A DNA stretch of 64,000 nt from Bradyrhizobium sp. LTSP885 (GTDB lineage Bacteria > Pseudomonadota > Alphaproteobacteria > Rhizobiales > Xanthobacteraceae). Location of the stretch: positions 186,001-250,000 of the forward strand of contig NZ_JYMT01000042.1 in assembly GCF_000938305.1 (NCBI RefSeq), read 5' to 3'. Made by a program: the position numbers and the translations under genes. A model generated the notes under the pieces. It saw only the letters and a program-made list of their open reading frames with translations. It ran no database searches and was not told the origin of the DNA. Shown one piece after another: positions 36,526 to 44,652 of this stretch (within the stretch, counting starts at the first letter, position 1; each line of letters opens with the position of its first letter).

Positions 36526-36562
36526 GCGGGTTGCTGGTCCGGCCGCCGCGTGAGTTCGCCTC

Positions 36563-37972
36563 TCACCCAGGCGGGCCCATCGAAACCATTACATTTTCAC
36601 CGGTCGCCTGATCGCGCGGTGTGATCCACCAGAGCAGCATCAACAGCGCCAGCCCGTTCGACAGCAGCGTGGTCGACAGCGGCACGTTCAACAGCGTGTG
36701 CGGGACGATCGCGCCGGAAATCAGCACAAAGCGCGTTGGCAATCCTGCCGCGGCCTTGTTGCCGACCCCGATGATGAGCCCGCAGACCAACGCCGCCAGC
36801 GGCATCCACAGCGGCCCGACCGACGCAACGCCCTCGGTTGCGAACAGCGACGCGTTCATGCTGCCGATATGGTACTCGTTGGCCATCAGAACGCCGAGCT
36901 GGTCGGAATAGGGGCAACTCATCAATGGTCTGAGGAAGGACACCTGGCAGAAATAGGTGTGCGGGTGATGCTGGAAGAAATCGAAATAGTGCTCCAGCGA
37001 AATCGCAGGAACCGCCAGCAGCCGGAAATCCAGGATCCCAAACACGATCTGGCGGAAGACGTTCATGTCTTGCTTCCCGCTGCCGGCGATCGCTACCAGT
37101 CCGATCAGCAGCGGTATCATGAGCGACAGGATGACAACGATCCGCGCCTCAAAGCGCACAGACATCGCCGCCACTAAGACCACGAACGGCGCGATGAGGA
37201 TCGCCGTTTTGGTGAACGTCACCGGATAATATGCCAGCGATACGATGCAAAGCGCCGCCACCATCCATTTCCGGTCGCGCATGAAGGCGCACGCCAGAGC
37301 GAAAGGGATCAAGGCGCCGTTGACATTGCCGATCGCATATTCAGCGAGGCGCGGGCGCGCGATCGCAGCCCTGTATTTCTCCATTTCGTCGAAGCCGACG
37401 ATATGGAAGTCGTCAAGCGCGCACCAAATCAACACGAAGGTCGAAATCGCGAGAATGATTTCGGGGGCCCGGTTCAGAACCGCGGCCGGGAGCTGTGGGC
37501 GAATGATATCCCCGCGGACCATCAAGGCAGGCAGCAGAAACAACACGATCGAGATCGCTGATGCGACGAGGGCCTGATGGTGATCGTAGCTGAGCAGGCT
37601 GAAGGCATTGAGCCAGAAGTAGCCTGCCATCATCACGAAGAGATAGAATCCGACCAGATAGCCGAAGCTGAAGCGCGCAAAAACGAACGCGGCTCCGATT
37701 GCGATGGTCAGGCAGACCGGCACCGCAGAGAGCGCCAACCACCGGTCGTTAAATCCGACGTGGAACAACGGCTGGATCCACGAGACCTTGGTGAAGGAAA
37801 AAAACAGCAATCCGAAGAACGCGAACAGGAGGGCGGCGCGCGTCAGCGCCTCGACCTGGGATCGCCTCGAATCGAGCGGCGTCCGGCCCGGCAAGGGGAC
37901 CGCGTCTTCGAATTCGCGAGACCGGCTGTTTGGGTTGCTACGCCGCGACACGATCTTCGTTGCACTTTTCAT
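36563..37972 (-). CDS. Multipass membrane protein, polysaccharide polymerase-like
   Basis: A 469-residue protein with about 11-12 transmembrane helices and a long periplasmic-type loop (about residues 290-370, with CQVSFLRPLMSCPYS). This shape resembles O-antigen or oligosaccharide repeat-unit polymerases (Wzy type), but no catalytic signature is clear, so the function is an inference from topology. The N-terminal ~40 residues are basic and cytosolic. No glycosyltransferases are adjacent. Confidence 0.7.
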   Translation of the reverse strand: MKSATKIVSRRSNPNSRSREFEDAVPLPGRTPLDSRRSQVEALTRAALLFAFFGLLFFSFTKVSWIQPLFHVGFNDRWLALSAVPVCLTIAIGAAFVFARFSFGYLVGFYLFVMMAGYFWLNAFSLLSYDHHQALVASAISIVLFLLPALMVRGDIIRPQLPAAVLNRAPEIILAISTFVLIWCALDDFHIVGFDEMEKYRAAIARPRLAEYAIGNVNGALIPFALACAFMRDRKWMVAALCIVSLAYYPVTFTKTAILIAPFVVLVAAMSVRFEARIVVILSLMIPLLIGLVAIAGSGKQDMNVFRQIVFGILDFRLLAVPAISLEHYFDFFQHHPHTYFCQVSFLRPLMSCPYSDQLGVLMANEYHIGSMNASLFATEGVASVGPLWMPLAALVCGLIIGVGNKAAAGLPTRFVLISGAIVPHTLLNVPLSTTLLSNGLALLMLLWWITPRDQATGENVMVSMGPPG

Positions 37973-38280
37973 CGGTGGTCAGGATCGCCGGCATGGCCTT
38001 TTCATGGATGGCTGCAACTATGACATTCAATGTCGTCGGTCGTCTGCGTCGTTGTGAGGAAAGTCGCAGACCAGGTGAGGGCCCGGCACCGGCCTGGGCT
38101 CGGTGCCGCAGGTCGGCAGTGCGCGAATCGAGACCACACATAGTGGATTTTTACGGTGTTCCAAACAGGACAGCACCTTAACAATTGGAACAGTTAGCGC
38201 AGCCAACAGCAATCCGCTGGGATTAAGTTGCTGTCGCAAGGCATTGAACAATCGGGATAATTTTGGGGAGCTTCGCGCTG
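37973..38280. other. Intergenic region (308 bp)
   Basis: Lies between the start of the membrane protein and the 3' end of tRNA-Glu. I see no gene or clear structure; short open frames here have no ribosome sites. Confidence 0.45.
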
Positions 38281-38355
38281 TGGCGCTCCCTAGCGGAATC
38301 GAACCGCTCTCTCCACCGTGAAAGGGTGGCGTCCTAACCGATAGACGAAGGGAGC
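38281..38355 (-). tRNA. tRNA-Glu (anticodon TTC)
   Basis: On the minus strand the sequence folds into a cloverleaf: acceptor GCTCCCT pairing with AGGGAGC, D-loop with GGTTAGGAC, anticodon stem CCACC/GGTGG with loop CTTTCAC (anticodon TTC), and T-arm GCGGTTCGATTCCGC. The discriminator is G and the CCA end is encoded in the DNA. Confidence 0.94.
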
Positions 38356-38592
38356 AAAACTCCCGGCAAATCAATACGTTACCCGTGAGATGCGCCGGAC
38401 CGGCCACAGCCGTTCACCGACCGCGACGGGCGAACGTATAGTGGCGAATGGCCGGGCGGGCAAGCGCTCAGGAGGGCCTTTTCCCGGCTTGGCGCAGCCG
38501 TCGCCACAATCCCAGAATCGCTCTAATGCCGGATGATTTCGCAACCCTTTGTAAAGCCACCGGCGGTAGGGCTGAGCCTTGGGGATGATGTG

Positions 38593-38850
38593 ATGGCTTT
38601 AGGGACCAAGAAGCGCGAAGCGCGCAAATCGCTGCGCCAATCCGGCTGGATCACGCTGGACGGCGGATTTGCCGCGCGCCCCTGCATGGTCGAGGATATC
38701 TCGCCGTCAGGCGCCAAGATCACGGTCGCGGACAACAACACGCTGCCGGCCAAGCTGCGGCTTGCCTTCTCGCGCGACACCCGCAGCGGCCGGGCCTGCG
38801 AAGTGGTCTGGCGTCGCGGCAAGACCTGCGGCGTCAAATTCGTGAGGTAG
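38593..38850 (+). CDS. PilZ domain protein
   Basis: An 85-residue single-domain protein. The c-di-GMP-binding pattern is present: basic residues in KKREARKSLRQ (RxxxR-like) and EDISPSGAKI (D/NxSxxG). The family binds cyclic di-GMP and usually controls motility or exopolysaccharide. ATG 38593 has GGGG about 9 nt upstream. Its stop TAG is the first three bases of the downstream dispersed repeat. Confidence 0.85.
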   Translation: MALGTKKREARKSLRQSGWITLDGGFAARPCMVEDISPSGAKITVADNNTLPAKLRLAFSRDTRSGRACEVVWRRGKTCGVKFVR

Positions 38851-38952
38851 AGCGTTTTCCAGCGAAGTGGGTACCGGTTCGCGCAAAGAAAACGCGTCAA
38901 AACAAGAATCTAGAGCCCCGTTCCGATTCCATCGGAACGGAAACGGCTCTAG
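38848..38952. repeat. TAGAGC-type intergenic repeat, copy 3
   Basis: Same family as 17239 and 27671 but inverted. It starts TAGAGCGTTTTC and ends with nested hairpins CCGTTCCGAT/ATCGGAACGG inside TAGAGCC/GGCTCTA. Its first three bases are the stop codon of the PilZ gene. Confidence 0.88.
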
Positions 38953-39028
38953 CCGCGTCGTGAGGTAACCGCGTCGTGAGCTAGCGTCTTGAGCTAGCCT
39001 CTTGGGGCCACGCGCGATAAAAGGCCTG

Positions 39029-39274
39029 ATGCGGACAACATCCTTCGCCATCATTGTCGCCTTGCTGCCGGCTGTTGCGTTGGCCCAGCAAGGCAACCGC
39101 TGGAATCTTCAGACACCGACCGATGCCGGCAAGACGCTGCCGTCGAAGGCCGCGGCGCGAAGCAATTCCTGCGCGTCGCTCGGGCCGGGCTTCGTCAAGG
39201 TCGAAGGCACCGACACCTGCGTGAAGCTTGGCGGTAGCACCAGCGTGGGCGTCGGAACGTCCGCCGGGCGCTGA
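39029..39274 (+). CDS. Small secreted protein with porin-like N-terminal motif
   Basis: An 81-residue protein with a signal peptide (about residues 1-19, ending ALA-QQ). The mature part carries CASLGPGFVKVEGTDTC followed by VKLGGSTSV, which resembles the conserved N-terminal segment of alphaproteobacterial porins (GxGFxxIPGTDTCLKIGG), but no barrel follows. It may be a relic of a porin gene or a small periplasmic protein that keeps the motif. The ribosome site is weak. Confidence 0.68.
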   Translation: MRTTSFAIIVALLPAVALAQQGNRWNLQTPTDAGKTLPSKAAARSNSCASLGPGFVKVEGTDTCVKLGGSTSVGVGTSAGR

Positions 39275-39291
39275 CGCGCCTCCTCTGCAAG

Positions 39292-39936
39292 TCACGACAT
39301 CGGCGGTGCAATGAAGCGGACGAATCCGGGCCGCTGTGCGATCTCGTTGAACCAGCGCTCCAGATTGGGCAGCTTCGGCTTGCTGACGCCTTCGACGCCG
39401 AGCCAGCGCCGCGCATAGGCGCCGATTGCAATGTCGGCGATGGTGAATTGATCGTCCTCGATGAAGCGGCGGGTTGCGAGTTGAGACTCGATAACGCGCC
39501 ACACGACGGCCGCGGCATCGACGTCCTTCTGGATCTGCACCATGTCGCGCTTCTCCGGTGGCGTGCGCACCAAGGCCCAGAACACCGGGCGGTCGACCGG
39601 CTGCAACATCGACAGCGTCCAGTCGAGCCAGCGGTCGACCGCGGCGCGCGCCTTCGGCGATTGCGGATAGATCGGCGAGCGCTCGCCATAGGCCATGCAG
39701 AGATAGCGCATCACCGAGTTGGATTCCCACAGCACGTAGTCGCCGTCGACCAGCGTCGGCACGCGGCCATTCGGATTCATCGCGAGATAGTCGGGCTGAT
39801 CGTTCTTGCCGAACTGCATGCCGGCGTCGACGCGCTGGTGGGGCAGGTCGAGTTCAGCCAGGCACCAGAGCACTTTCTGCACATTGACCGAATTGGCCCG
39901 GCCCCAGATCGTCAGTTGCTGGTTGCGATCAGTCAC
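39292..39936 (-). CDS. Glutathione S-transferase family protein
   Basis: A 214-residue GST. The N-terminal thioredoxin-fold domain begins LTIWGRANSVNVQKVLWCLAEL with the glutathione-site Ser in RANSVNVQK; MNPNGRVPTLVDG contains the cis-Pro and WESNSVMRYL the glutamyl-binding Glu-Ser. The C-terminal helical domain has DDQFTIADIAIG. The start GTG 39936 has GGGAGAGA 8 nt upstream. It probably conjugates or reduces glutathione adducts; the substrate is unknown. Confidence 0.92.
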   Translation of the reverse strand: MTDRNQQLTIWGRANSVNVQKVLWCLAELDLPHQRVDAGMQFGKNDQPDYLAMNPNGRVPTLVDGDYVLWESNSVMRYLCMAYGERSPIYPQSPKARAAVDRWLDWTLSMLQPVDRPVFWALVRTPPEKRDMVQIQKDVDAAAVVWRVIESQLATRRFIEDDQFTIADIAIGAYARRWLGVEGVSKPKLPNLERWFNEIAQRPGFVRFIAPPMS

Positions 39937-40018
39937 GCGTTCTCTCCCGCTGTTGCTGTTTGCCGATGGTCTTAGCGGAGTGCTTTGGGAAAAGCGCGGG
40001 ATGAATTGTCCGGAGTAC

Positions 40019-40055
40019 AAAAAAGAGGCCCCGCCGCGTCACGGCAGGGCCTCTT
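40019..40055 (-). terminator. Rho-independent terminator after the 26-residue ORF
   Basis: On the minus strand the hairpin arms GAGGCCC and GGGCCTC (40053-40047 with 40031-40025) contain an inner CCG/CGG pair and are followed by six T (40024-40019). It ends transcripts coming from the small gene at 40116-40196. Confidence 0.8.
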
Positions 40056-40115
40056 GCACCTCAGTCGGTTGCAGCACTTAAGTCCGTTGCCGGCGCGCTG
40101 CGCGGCAAACTGAAT

Positions 40116-40196
40116 TCAGCGGCCGAAGAACAGCCACAACAGGATGATCACCGGGATCGGCACACCCAACAGCCAAAGCAAAAGTCCTCTTCCCAT
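40116..40196 (-). CDS. 26-residue hydrophobic protein
   Basis: A very short ORF, MGRGLLLWLLGVPIPVIILL then five residues ending FGR, forming one transmembrane segment with a positively charged end. GGAGGAGAC lies just upstream of ATG 40196, one of the best ribosome sites in the window, and a strong terminator follows at 40055-40019. I recall similar very small membrane proteins in other Rhizobiales, but this cannot be checked here. The function is unknown. Confidence 0.75.
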   Translation of the reverse strand: MGRGLLLWLLGVPIPVIILLWLFFGR

Positions 40197-40329
40197 TGTC
40201 GTCTCCTCCGTGATGGAAGAGCAACGTCGTGGGCCGCTTCATGTTCCTAATCTGGATCCGAACCAGGTATCCCGCGGATACGGAGGCGTCAATCCAGGCT
40301 CGAACAGGGCGGAGGAATCGGTCTAGTGC

Positions 40330-40782
40330 TTACCAGTGGCCGGTGTTCGGCATCGAGGTCCACGGCTCCGCCGGCGGCTTCGGATCGCCCTTCTGCAAGA
40401 GCTCGATCGAGTGCAGGTCGGGCGAGCGGACGAACGCCATGTTGCCGTCGCGCGGCGGGCGGTTGATGGTGACGCCCATCTTCATCAGTCTGTCGCAGGT
40501 CGCGTAGATGTCGTCGACCTCGTAGGCGAGGTGGCCGAAATAGCGGTCCTCGCCGTACTTCTCCTCGTCCCAATTGTAGGTGAGTTCGACCAGCGGCGCG
40601 CCGCGGGTCTGCGGCACCGATTTGAGCAAATGGAGATCTTCGGGCGCGCAGAGAAACACCAGCGTGAAGCGGGCCTTGTCGTTGTCGATGCGGCGCACTT
40701 CCTGCAGCCCGAGCGCGTCCTGATAGAACTTGATCGCGCTGTCGAGGTTGCGGACGCGCAGCATGGTGTGGAGATAACGCAT
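40330..40782 (-). CDS. gloA: Lactoylglutathione lyase (glyoxalase I)
   Basis: Glyoxalase I isomerises the methylglyoxal-glutathione hemithioacetal to S-lactoylglutathione. The 150-residue protein keeps all four metal ligands: His in RYLHTMLRV, Glu in VELTYNWDEE, His in FGHLAYEV and Glu in SIELLQKG. AGGGAG lies 9 nt upstream of ATG 40782. The tail (PKPPAEPWTSMPNTGHW) is longer than in E. coli GloA. Confidence 0.94.
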   Translation of the reverse strand: MRYLHTMLRVRNLDSAIKFYQDALGLQEVRRIDNDKARFTLVFLCAPEDLHLLKSVPQTRGAPLVELTYNWDEEKYGEDRYFGHLAYEVDDIYATCDRLMKMGVTINRPPRDGNMAFVRSPDLHSIELLQKGDPKPPAEPWTSMPNTGHW

Positions 40783-41104
40783 AGTTGTTGGCTCCCTGGA
40801 GTTTTCTGGGGACGGTTCGGTCGAGCGGTTCGCGGCACTCAATAGCAGCAAACGACGTGTCGTGGCAGGGTGTCGCAGGCGCTTCTGCAATGCCGGTCCG
40901 GTCACGGGTCCTGGTCGATCTGGCTGGGCATCGGCGTGTCAGCGCGCTCTTAATGTTTTGTAAACGGATTCGGGTGGAATGGCCGTCGGGACGGCTCCGG
41001 ACCGGGTGCCACGCGAGTTGCGCAAAAACGCTGCAACGAGCCCCGCTCGCGAACCGGCCCGGTTCGCGCCATAATGCTGCAACCGGAGGCGGGCGACGAG
41101 GGTG
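40783..41104. other. Intergenic region (322 bp)
   Basis: Divergent gap between gloA and the GrlR-like gene. It contains the palindrome noted at 41049-41067; otherwise no gene or repeat is seen. Confidence 0.45.
41049..41067. promoter_or_regulatory. 19-bp palindrome, candidate operator
   Basis: GCGAACCGG-C-CCGGTTCGC is a perfect palindrome with a 1-nt centre, 38 bp upstream of the GrlR-like gene. It is a plausible protein-binding site. Confidence 0.4.
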
Positions 41105-41452
41105 ATGAAGAACGGACTTTACTCACTTCACATGCACATGACTGACGGTGTGAGGGGCCGGGACAGCGGCATTCTGATCCTGCGCGATGGCCTCCTGGTC
41201 GGCGGCGGTCCGCATTTCTGGTCGGTCGGCGCCTACACGGTCGGGGACGGGACCTGGAAGGGCCATCTCCGCACCAACCAGCACACCCCGTTTCCGGATC
41301 CATTCGTCCGGCCGCTGTCCGGCGGGCAGGAGGTCAACAGCGGCTTTTCGGGGACGTTCTGGGAGGACGGCGCGGACGCGTTCGGCACCGCGCTGGTGGG
41401 AACCCGCAGCCTGAGCTTCCGGGCCACCCTGAAACGGCTGGCCGAGGGCTGA
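41105..41452 (+). CDS. GrlR-like regulatory protein
   Basis: A 115-residue protein resembling the GrlR family (negative regulator of type III secretion in enteropathogenic E. coli): MKNGLYSLHMHM, DSGILILRDGLLVGGG and FWSVGAYTVGDGTWKG form the expected beta-barrel. In rhizobia such proteins are common without T3SS nearby, so the partner is unknown. ATG 41105 is preceded by ACGAGGG. The gene is monocistronic. Confidence 0.72.
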   Translation: MKNGLYSLHMHMTDGVRGRDSGILILRDGLLVGGGPHFWSVGAYTVGDGTWKGHLRTNQHTPFPDPFVRPLSGGQEVNSGFSGTFWEDGADAFGTALVGTRSLSFRATLKRLAEG

Positions 41453-41702
41453 TCCACCGGATCGTGCCGAACACAGGTGGCCTGTGGATTTGTGCGCAGC
41501 AAGATCACGAAGCCACTTGGTAAATCCGGCTGGCGCCCCTGTGGATTTGCTGCGGACAAGCTTTGGATAAGTCGGTGGAAGACTTTGGCGGCGGCGCACG
41601 CTGAACGTTTCCGCATCGGCGATAACCCTATTCAGTTAGGTTAAGCGCAGGATCGCGTTGCACCGACCTGTGATTGCGTTACGGATGGCTGCGGTGACAG
41701 CC

Positions 41703-41888
41703 ATGATGCCTTCGTTTCACAATGCTGACAGACCGACCCACCGACGCGTGATGGTGGTGGGGCTGCTGTTCTGTGCTGGCTTTGTCGCGATCAGCTTTTG
41801 GCTCCGGCCGCAGCCGGAAAATGACCACGTGCTGGTGAAGGCGGATAGGTTGGTGCGTACCGCGGGCGACCCGCACAAGGCGAACTAA
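41703..41888 (+). CDS. Small membrane protein, hypothetical
   Basis: About 61 residues with one transmembrane helix (VMVVGLLFCAGFVAISFWL) and a C-terminal tail NDHVLVKADRLVRTAG. It has coding-like composition but no clear ribosome site, and the start is uncertain (41658, 41688 or 41703). No family is recognised. Confidence 0.5.
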   Translation: MMPSFHNADRPTHRRVMVVGLLFCAGFVAISFWLRPQPENDHVLVKADRLVRTAGDPHKAN

Positions 41889-41908
41889 TGGAGGTGCTGC
41901 CGACCGGC

Positions 41909-42010
41909 TCAGTCCGGCAGCTTCCCATTCGGATGCTTGTGATACGTCGCGATGCCGATGAAGCCGGCAAAGGCCATCACATTGAGCACAAGTTCCATCC
42001 ATGCTGGCAT
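41909..42010 (-). CDS. 33-residue hydrophobic protein, hypothetical
   Basis: A short ORF beginning MPAWMELVLNVMAFAGFIG and ending in ATYHKHPNGKLPD: one transmembrane helix and a polar tail. GCGAGG lies about 10 nt before ATG 42010. Such composition is unlikely by chance in this GC-rich DNA, but there is no further support. Confidence 0.5.
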   Translation of the reverse strand: MPAWMELVLNVMAFAGFIGIATYHKHPNGKLPD

Positions 42011-42231
42011 GACGCCAACCTCGCTTTCCCGCGAGCTTAAACCCGCAGGTTGTCTTTCTGTTCCGGCGCAAACTGATGGTAGCCCTGCGCAATCGCATGG
42101 CTATGGAACCGCACGGCATCTCGCGTCCCATAATCGCTCCAGGGTTTTCAATTGCGCGCTAAAGCGTGCCTGCAGCGGGATGGATCATCGTCGCGCTTGA
42201 ATTTCCAGATCATGCTTCGGGTCGCGCGAAC

Positions 42232-42393
42232 TTAAGCTGTCTTGCGCTGAAATCCGCTCCAGGCCCCGCCGAGGGTGCTGGCGTAATAGTCCTGGCGCTC
42301 GCGTTGAAATCTGTCCTGCGTTGCCTTGAAGCTGGCGATACGCGCGGCGATCTCCTCGCGTTCCCGCGCGAGGCTGTCTTCCTTCTCGGTCAT
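42232..42393 (-). CDS. 53-residue helical protein, hypothetical
   Basis: A charged helical protein (MTEKEDSLAREREEIAARI, then SFKATQDRFQRERQDYY) probably forming a coiled coil, ending GAWSGFQRKTA. AGGATGG lies 7 nt upstream of ATG 42393. The longer open frame upstream lacks a ribosome site. The function is unknown. Confidence 0.62.
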   Translation of the reverse strand: MTEKEDSLAREREEIAARIASFKATQDRFQRERQDYYASTLGGAWSGFQRKTA

Positions 42394-42563
42394 TGCCCAT
42401 CCTGCTTGTGGCCCTATCCCCATGCGAATAGACGCGGGCGATTTGGGCGCGAATGCGGAATGGACGTTGCAGGATTGTGATGAAGCGAAGGCGGTGGATA
42501 AGGCGCACGCCGTCTTGTCGCTCGCGCAGCTTCCCGCTAGCCAAAAGAAAACCGGAGACCGCC

Positions 42564-42803
42564 ATGGCAAAGATCGATCTGGACGCACTGAGCATCGAAG
42601 AACTCGCAAGCCTGCGCGATCAGGCGACCGAAAAGCTTTATGAGAAAGTTGCGGCACGCCAGGCGGAGCTAGAAGCCGAGCTTCTCAAGCTCTCGCAATA
42701 TGCAAGGCCGGTGAAGAAGCTGCCGACGGCGGCGCCGATTGCCAAGGTTAGGAAGAGCGACGAGGCTGATACGCCAAAGGAGCAGGTCGCCAAAGCGGCC
42801 TGA
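42564..42803 (+). CDS. Short H-NS-like N-terminal domain protein
   Basis: A 79-residue protein: DLDALSIEELASLRDQATEK and the helix AARQAELEAELLKLSQ resemble the N-terminal oligomerisation helices of alphaproteobacterial H-NS-type proteins, but the usual DNA-binding end (TWAGRGRxPRW) is replaced by a basic tail (KVRKSDEADTPKEQVAKAA). It could act as a dominant partner that oligomerises with full H-NS. GGAGA lies 8 nt before the ATG. Confidence 0.68.
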   Translation: MAKIDLDALSIEELASLRDQATEKLYEKVAARQAELEAELLKLSQYARPVKKLPTAAPIAKVRKSDEADTPKEQVAKAA

Positions 42804-42877
42804 CCGCCGCGCAGCGCATCGATCCCGCAGTCGGTTGAGCCGTGCTATGGTTGGCGCGGCCAACCGGACAATGTCCA

Positions 42878-43669
42878 GTGATTGCAAAACACGTGATCGC
42901 AAAAGACGTAGTTGCAAAAGATATCGGCAGCGGCGTCGAGCAACTCGGCAAGATGATCGCCGAGGCGTCCTCCATTGTTCCCTTTACCGGCGCCGGCATC
43001 TCCACCGAGTGCGGCATTCCCGACTTCCGTTCGCCCGGCGGCCTCTGGACCCGCAACCGGCCGATCCCGTTCGACGAGTTTATCGCCAGTCAGGAGGCGC
43101 GCGACGAGTCGTGGCGTCGCCGCTTCGCGATGGAACCGACCTTTGCGGCGGCTCAGCCCGGTCGCGGGCATCGCGCGCTGGCTTCGCTCTATCGCGCCGG
43201 CAAGGTACCCGGCATCATCACCCAGAACATCGACAATCTGCATCAAGCCTCGGGCTTCAAGGCCGATGACGTGATCGAACTCCATGGCAACACGACCTAT
43301 GCCCGCTGCATCGGCTGCGCCAAGGCGTACGAGCTGTCGTGGGTGAAGCAGCGCTTCGACGCAAGCGGCAGCGCGCCTGACTGCGCGGGCTGCGGCGATC
43401 CGGTCAAGACCGCGACGATCTCGTTCGGCCAGTCGATGCCCGAAGATGCAATGCGCCGTGCGACGGAACTCACCCAGCATTGCGATCTGTTTCTGGCGAT
43501 CGGATCGTCGCTGGTGGTGTGGCCGGCCGCGGGCTTTCCGATGATGGCGAAGAACTGCGGCGCGCGGCTCGTGATCATCAACAACGAGCCGACCGACCAG
43601 GACGACATTGCCGACCTGGTGATCCGCCACGACATCGGCGAGACGCTCGGTCCGTTCGTAGGCAATTGA
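42878..43669 (+). CDS. cobB: NAD-dependent protein deacylase, Sir2 family
   Basis: A 263-residue sirtuin. The NAD site FTGAGISTECGIPDFRSPGGLW and QNIDNLHQ, catalytic His in ELHGN, and Zn cysteines in CIGC and CAGC are all present. The enzyme removes acetyl or other acyl groups from lysines. The start is uncertain: in-frame GTGs at 42842, 42878 and 42893 all exist, and 42878-42922 is a 3 x 15-bp tandem repeat encoding repeated VIAKD-like units. I chose 42878 arbitrarily within this ladder. Confidence 0.9.
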   Translation: MIAKHVIAKDVVAKDIGSGVEQLGKMIAEASSIVPFTGAGISTECGIPDFRSPGGLWTRNRPIPFDEFIASQEARDESWRRRFAMEPTFAAAQPGRGHRALASLYRAGKVPGIITQNIDNLHQASGFKADDVIELHGNTTYARCIGCAKAYELSWVKQRFDASGSAPDCAGCGDPVKTATISFGQSMPEDAMRRATELTQHCDLFLAIGSSLVVWPAAGFPMMAKNCGARLVIINNEPTDQDDIADLVIRHDIGETLGPFVGN

Positions 43670-43869
43670 TGCCTATTTGATTCGCTGACGCGCAAGCCTG
43701 TTCATAGTTCCCGGCAGATTCGTTTTTTAGCTATGCGCCGCAGGCGGGAGTGTTATCTTTTGAGTCGAGAGATTCGCGCGGCGTTATCGTGAGTTGGTCA
43801 TGGTGAGCGCCGTGTTCAGGCTTCGCCGCAACGACGGCAAATTACAATTGATGTGTGGGGTCCGGGGTC

Positions 43870-44535
43870 ATGGGGTCGGACGGATTTGAGTCCAAGAAGC
43901 TTGGCGGACCGCCGGCGGGCGCGTCAGGACAGGGCAGACTTGGACCTGGCGAATATACGAGCGGCGCGCCGCGTGATGCGGCGATGGATCCGTTCTCCGG
44001 CCTCGGCGATGCCGCGGCCAATCTCGTTGAAATCTCCGGCATCATCAAATGGTTCGACGCCTCGAAGGGCTACGGCTTCATCGTCCCTGACAATGGCTGG
44101 CCGGACGTGTTGCTGCACGTGACCGTGCTGCGGCGCGACGGTTATCAGACCGCCTATGAGGGTGCGCGCCTCGTCGTCGAATGCGTGCAGCGCGCGAAGG
44201 GCTACCAGGCCTTCCGCATCGTCTCCATGGACGAGTCGACGGCGATCCATCCGGCGCAGATGCTGCCGCCGCGGACCCATGTCACTGTTACCGCGACCAG
44301 CGGACTCGAGCGTGCGCAGGTCAAATGGTTCAACCGGCTGCGCGGCTTCGGCTTCCTGACCTGCGGCGAGGGGACGCCTGACGTCTTCGTCCATATGGAA
44401 ACGCTGCGCCGCTTCGGCATGACCGAGCTGCGCCCTGGCCAATATGTGCTGGTGCGCTTCGGGCCCGGCTCCAAGGGCATGATGGCCGCCGAAATCCACC
44501 CCGAGAGCGGTCCGTCGGCGCTGTCGTCGCACTAA
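43870..44535 (+). CDS. Tandem cold-shock domain protein
   Basis: A 221-residue protein with two cold-shock domains: one at about residues 55-115 (IKWFDASKGYGFIVPDNG), one at about 150-215 (VKWFNRLRGFGFLTCGEG with DVFVHMETLRRFG). The first has the RNP2-like segment altered to DVLLHVT. The N-terminal ~50 residues are Gly/Pro-rich and disordered. It probably binds single-stranded RNA. ATG 43870 follows GGGG; GTG 43855 is possible. Confidence 0.9.
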   Translation: MGSDGFESKKLGGPPAGASGQGRLGPGEYTSGAPRDAAMDPFSGLGDAAANLVEISGIIKWFDASKGYGFIVPDNGWPDVLLHVTVLRRDGYQTAYEGARLVVECVQRAKGYQAFRIVSMDESTAIHPAQMLPPRTHVTVTATSGLERAQVKWFNRLRGFGFLTCGEGTPDVFVHMETLRRFGMTELRPGQYVLVRFGPGSKGMMAAEIHPESGPSALSSH

Positions 44536-44652
44536 ATCAATTGGCCGCCCTGACGGAAACGTGAGCCGCTTGGCGGCTCCCAAGGCTCTGGCATTTGCCG
44601 CAATCGTCGGGTTAGGGTCCGCCGGAAATTTCTCCGGCGTGAGTATCTCTGC

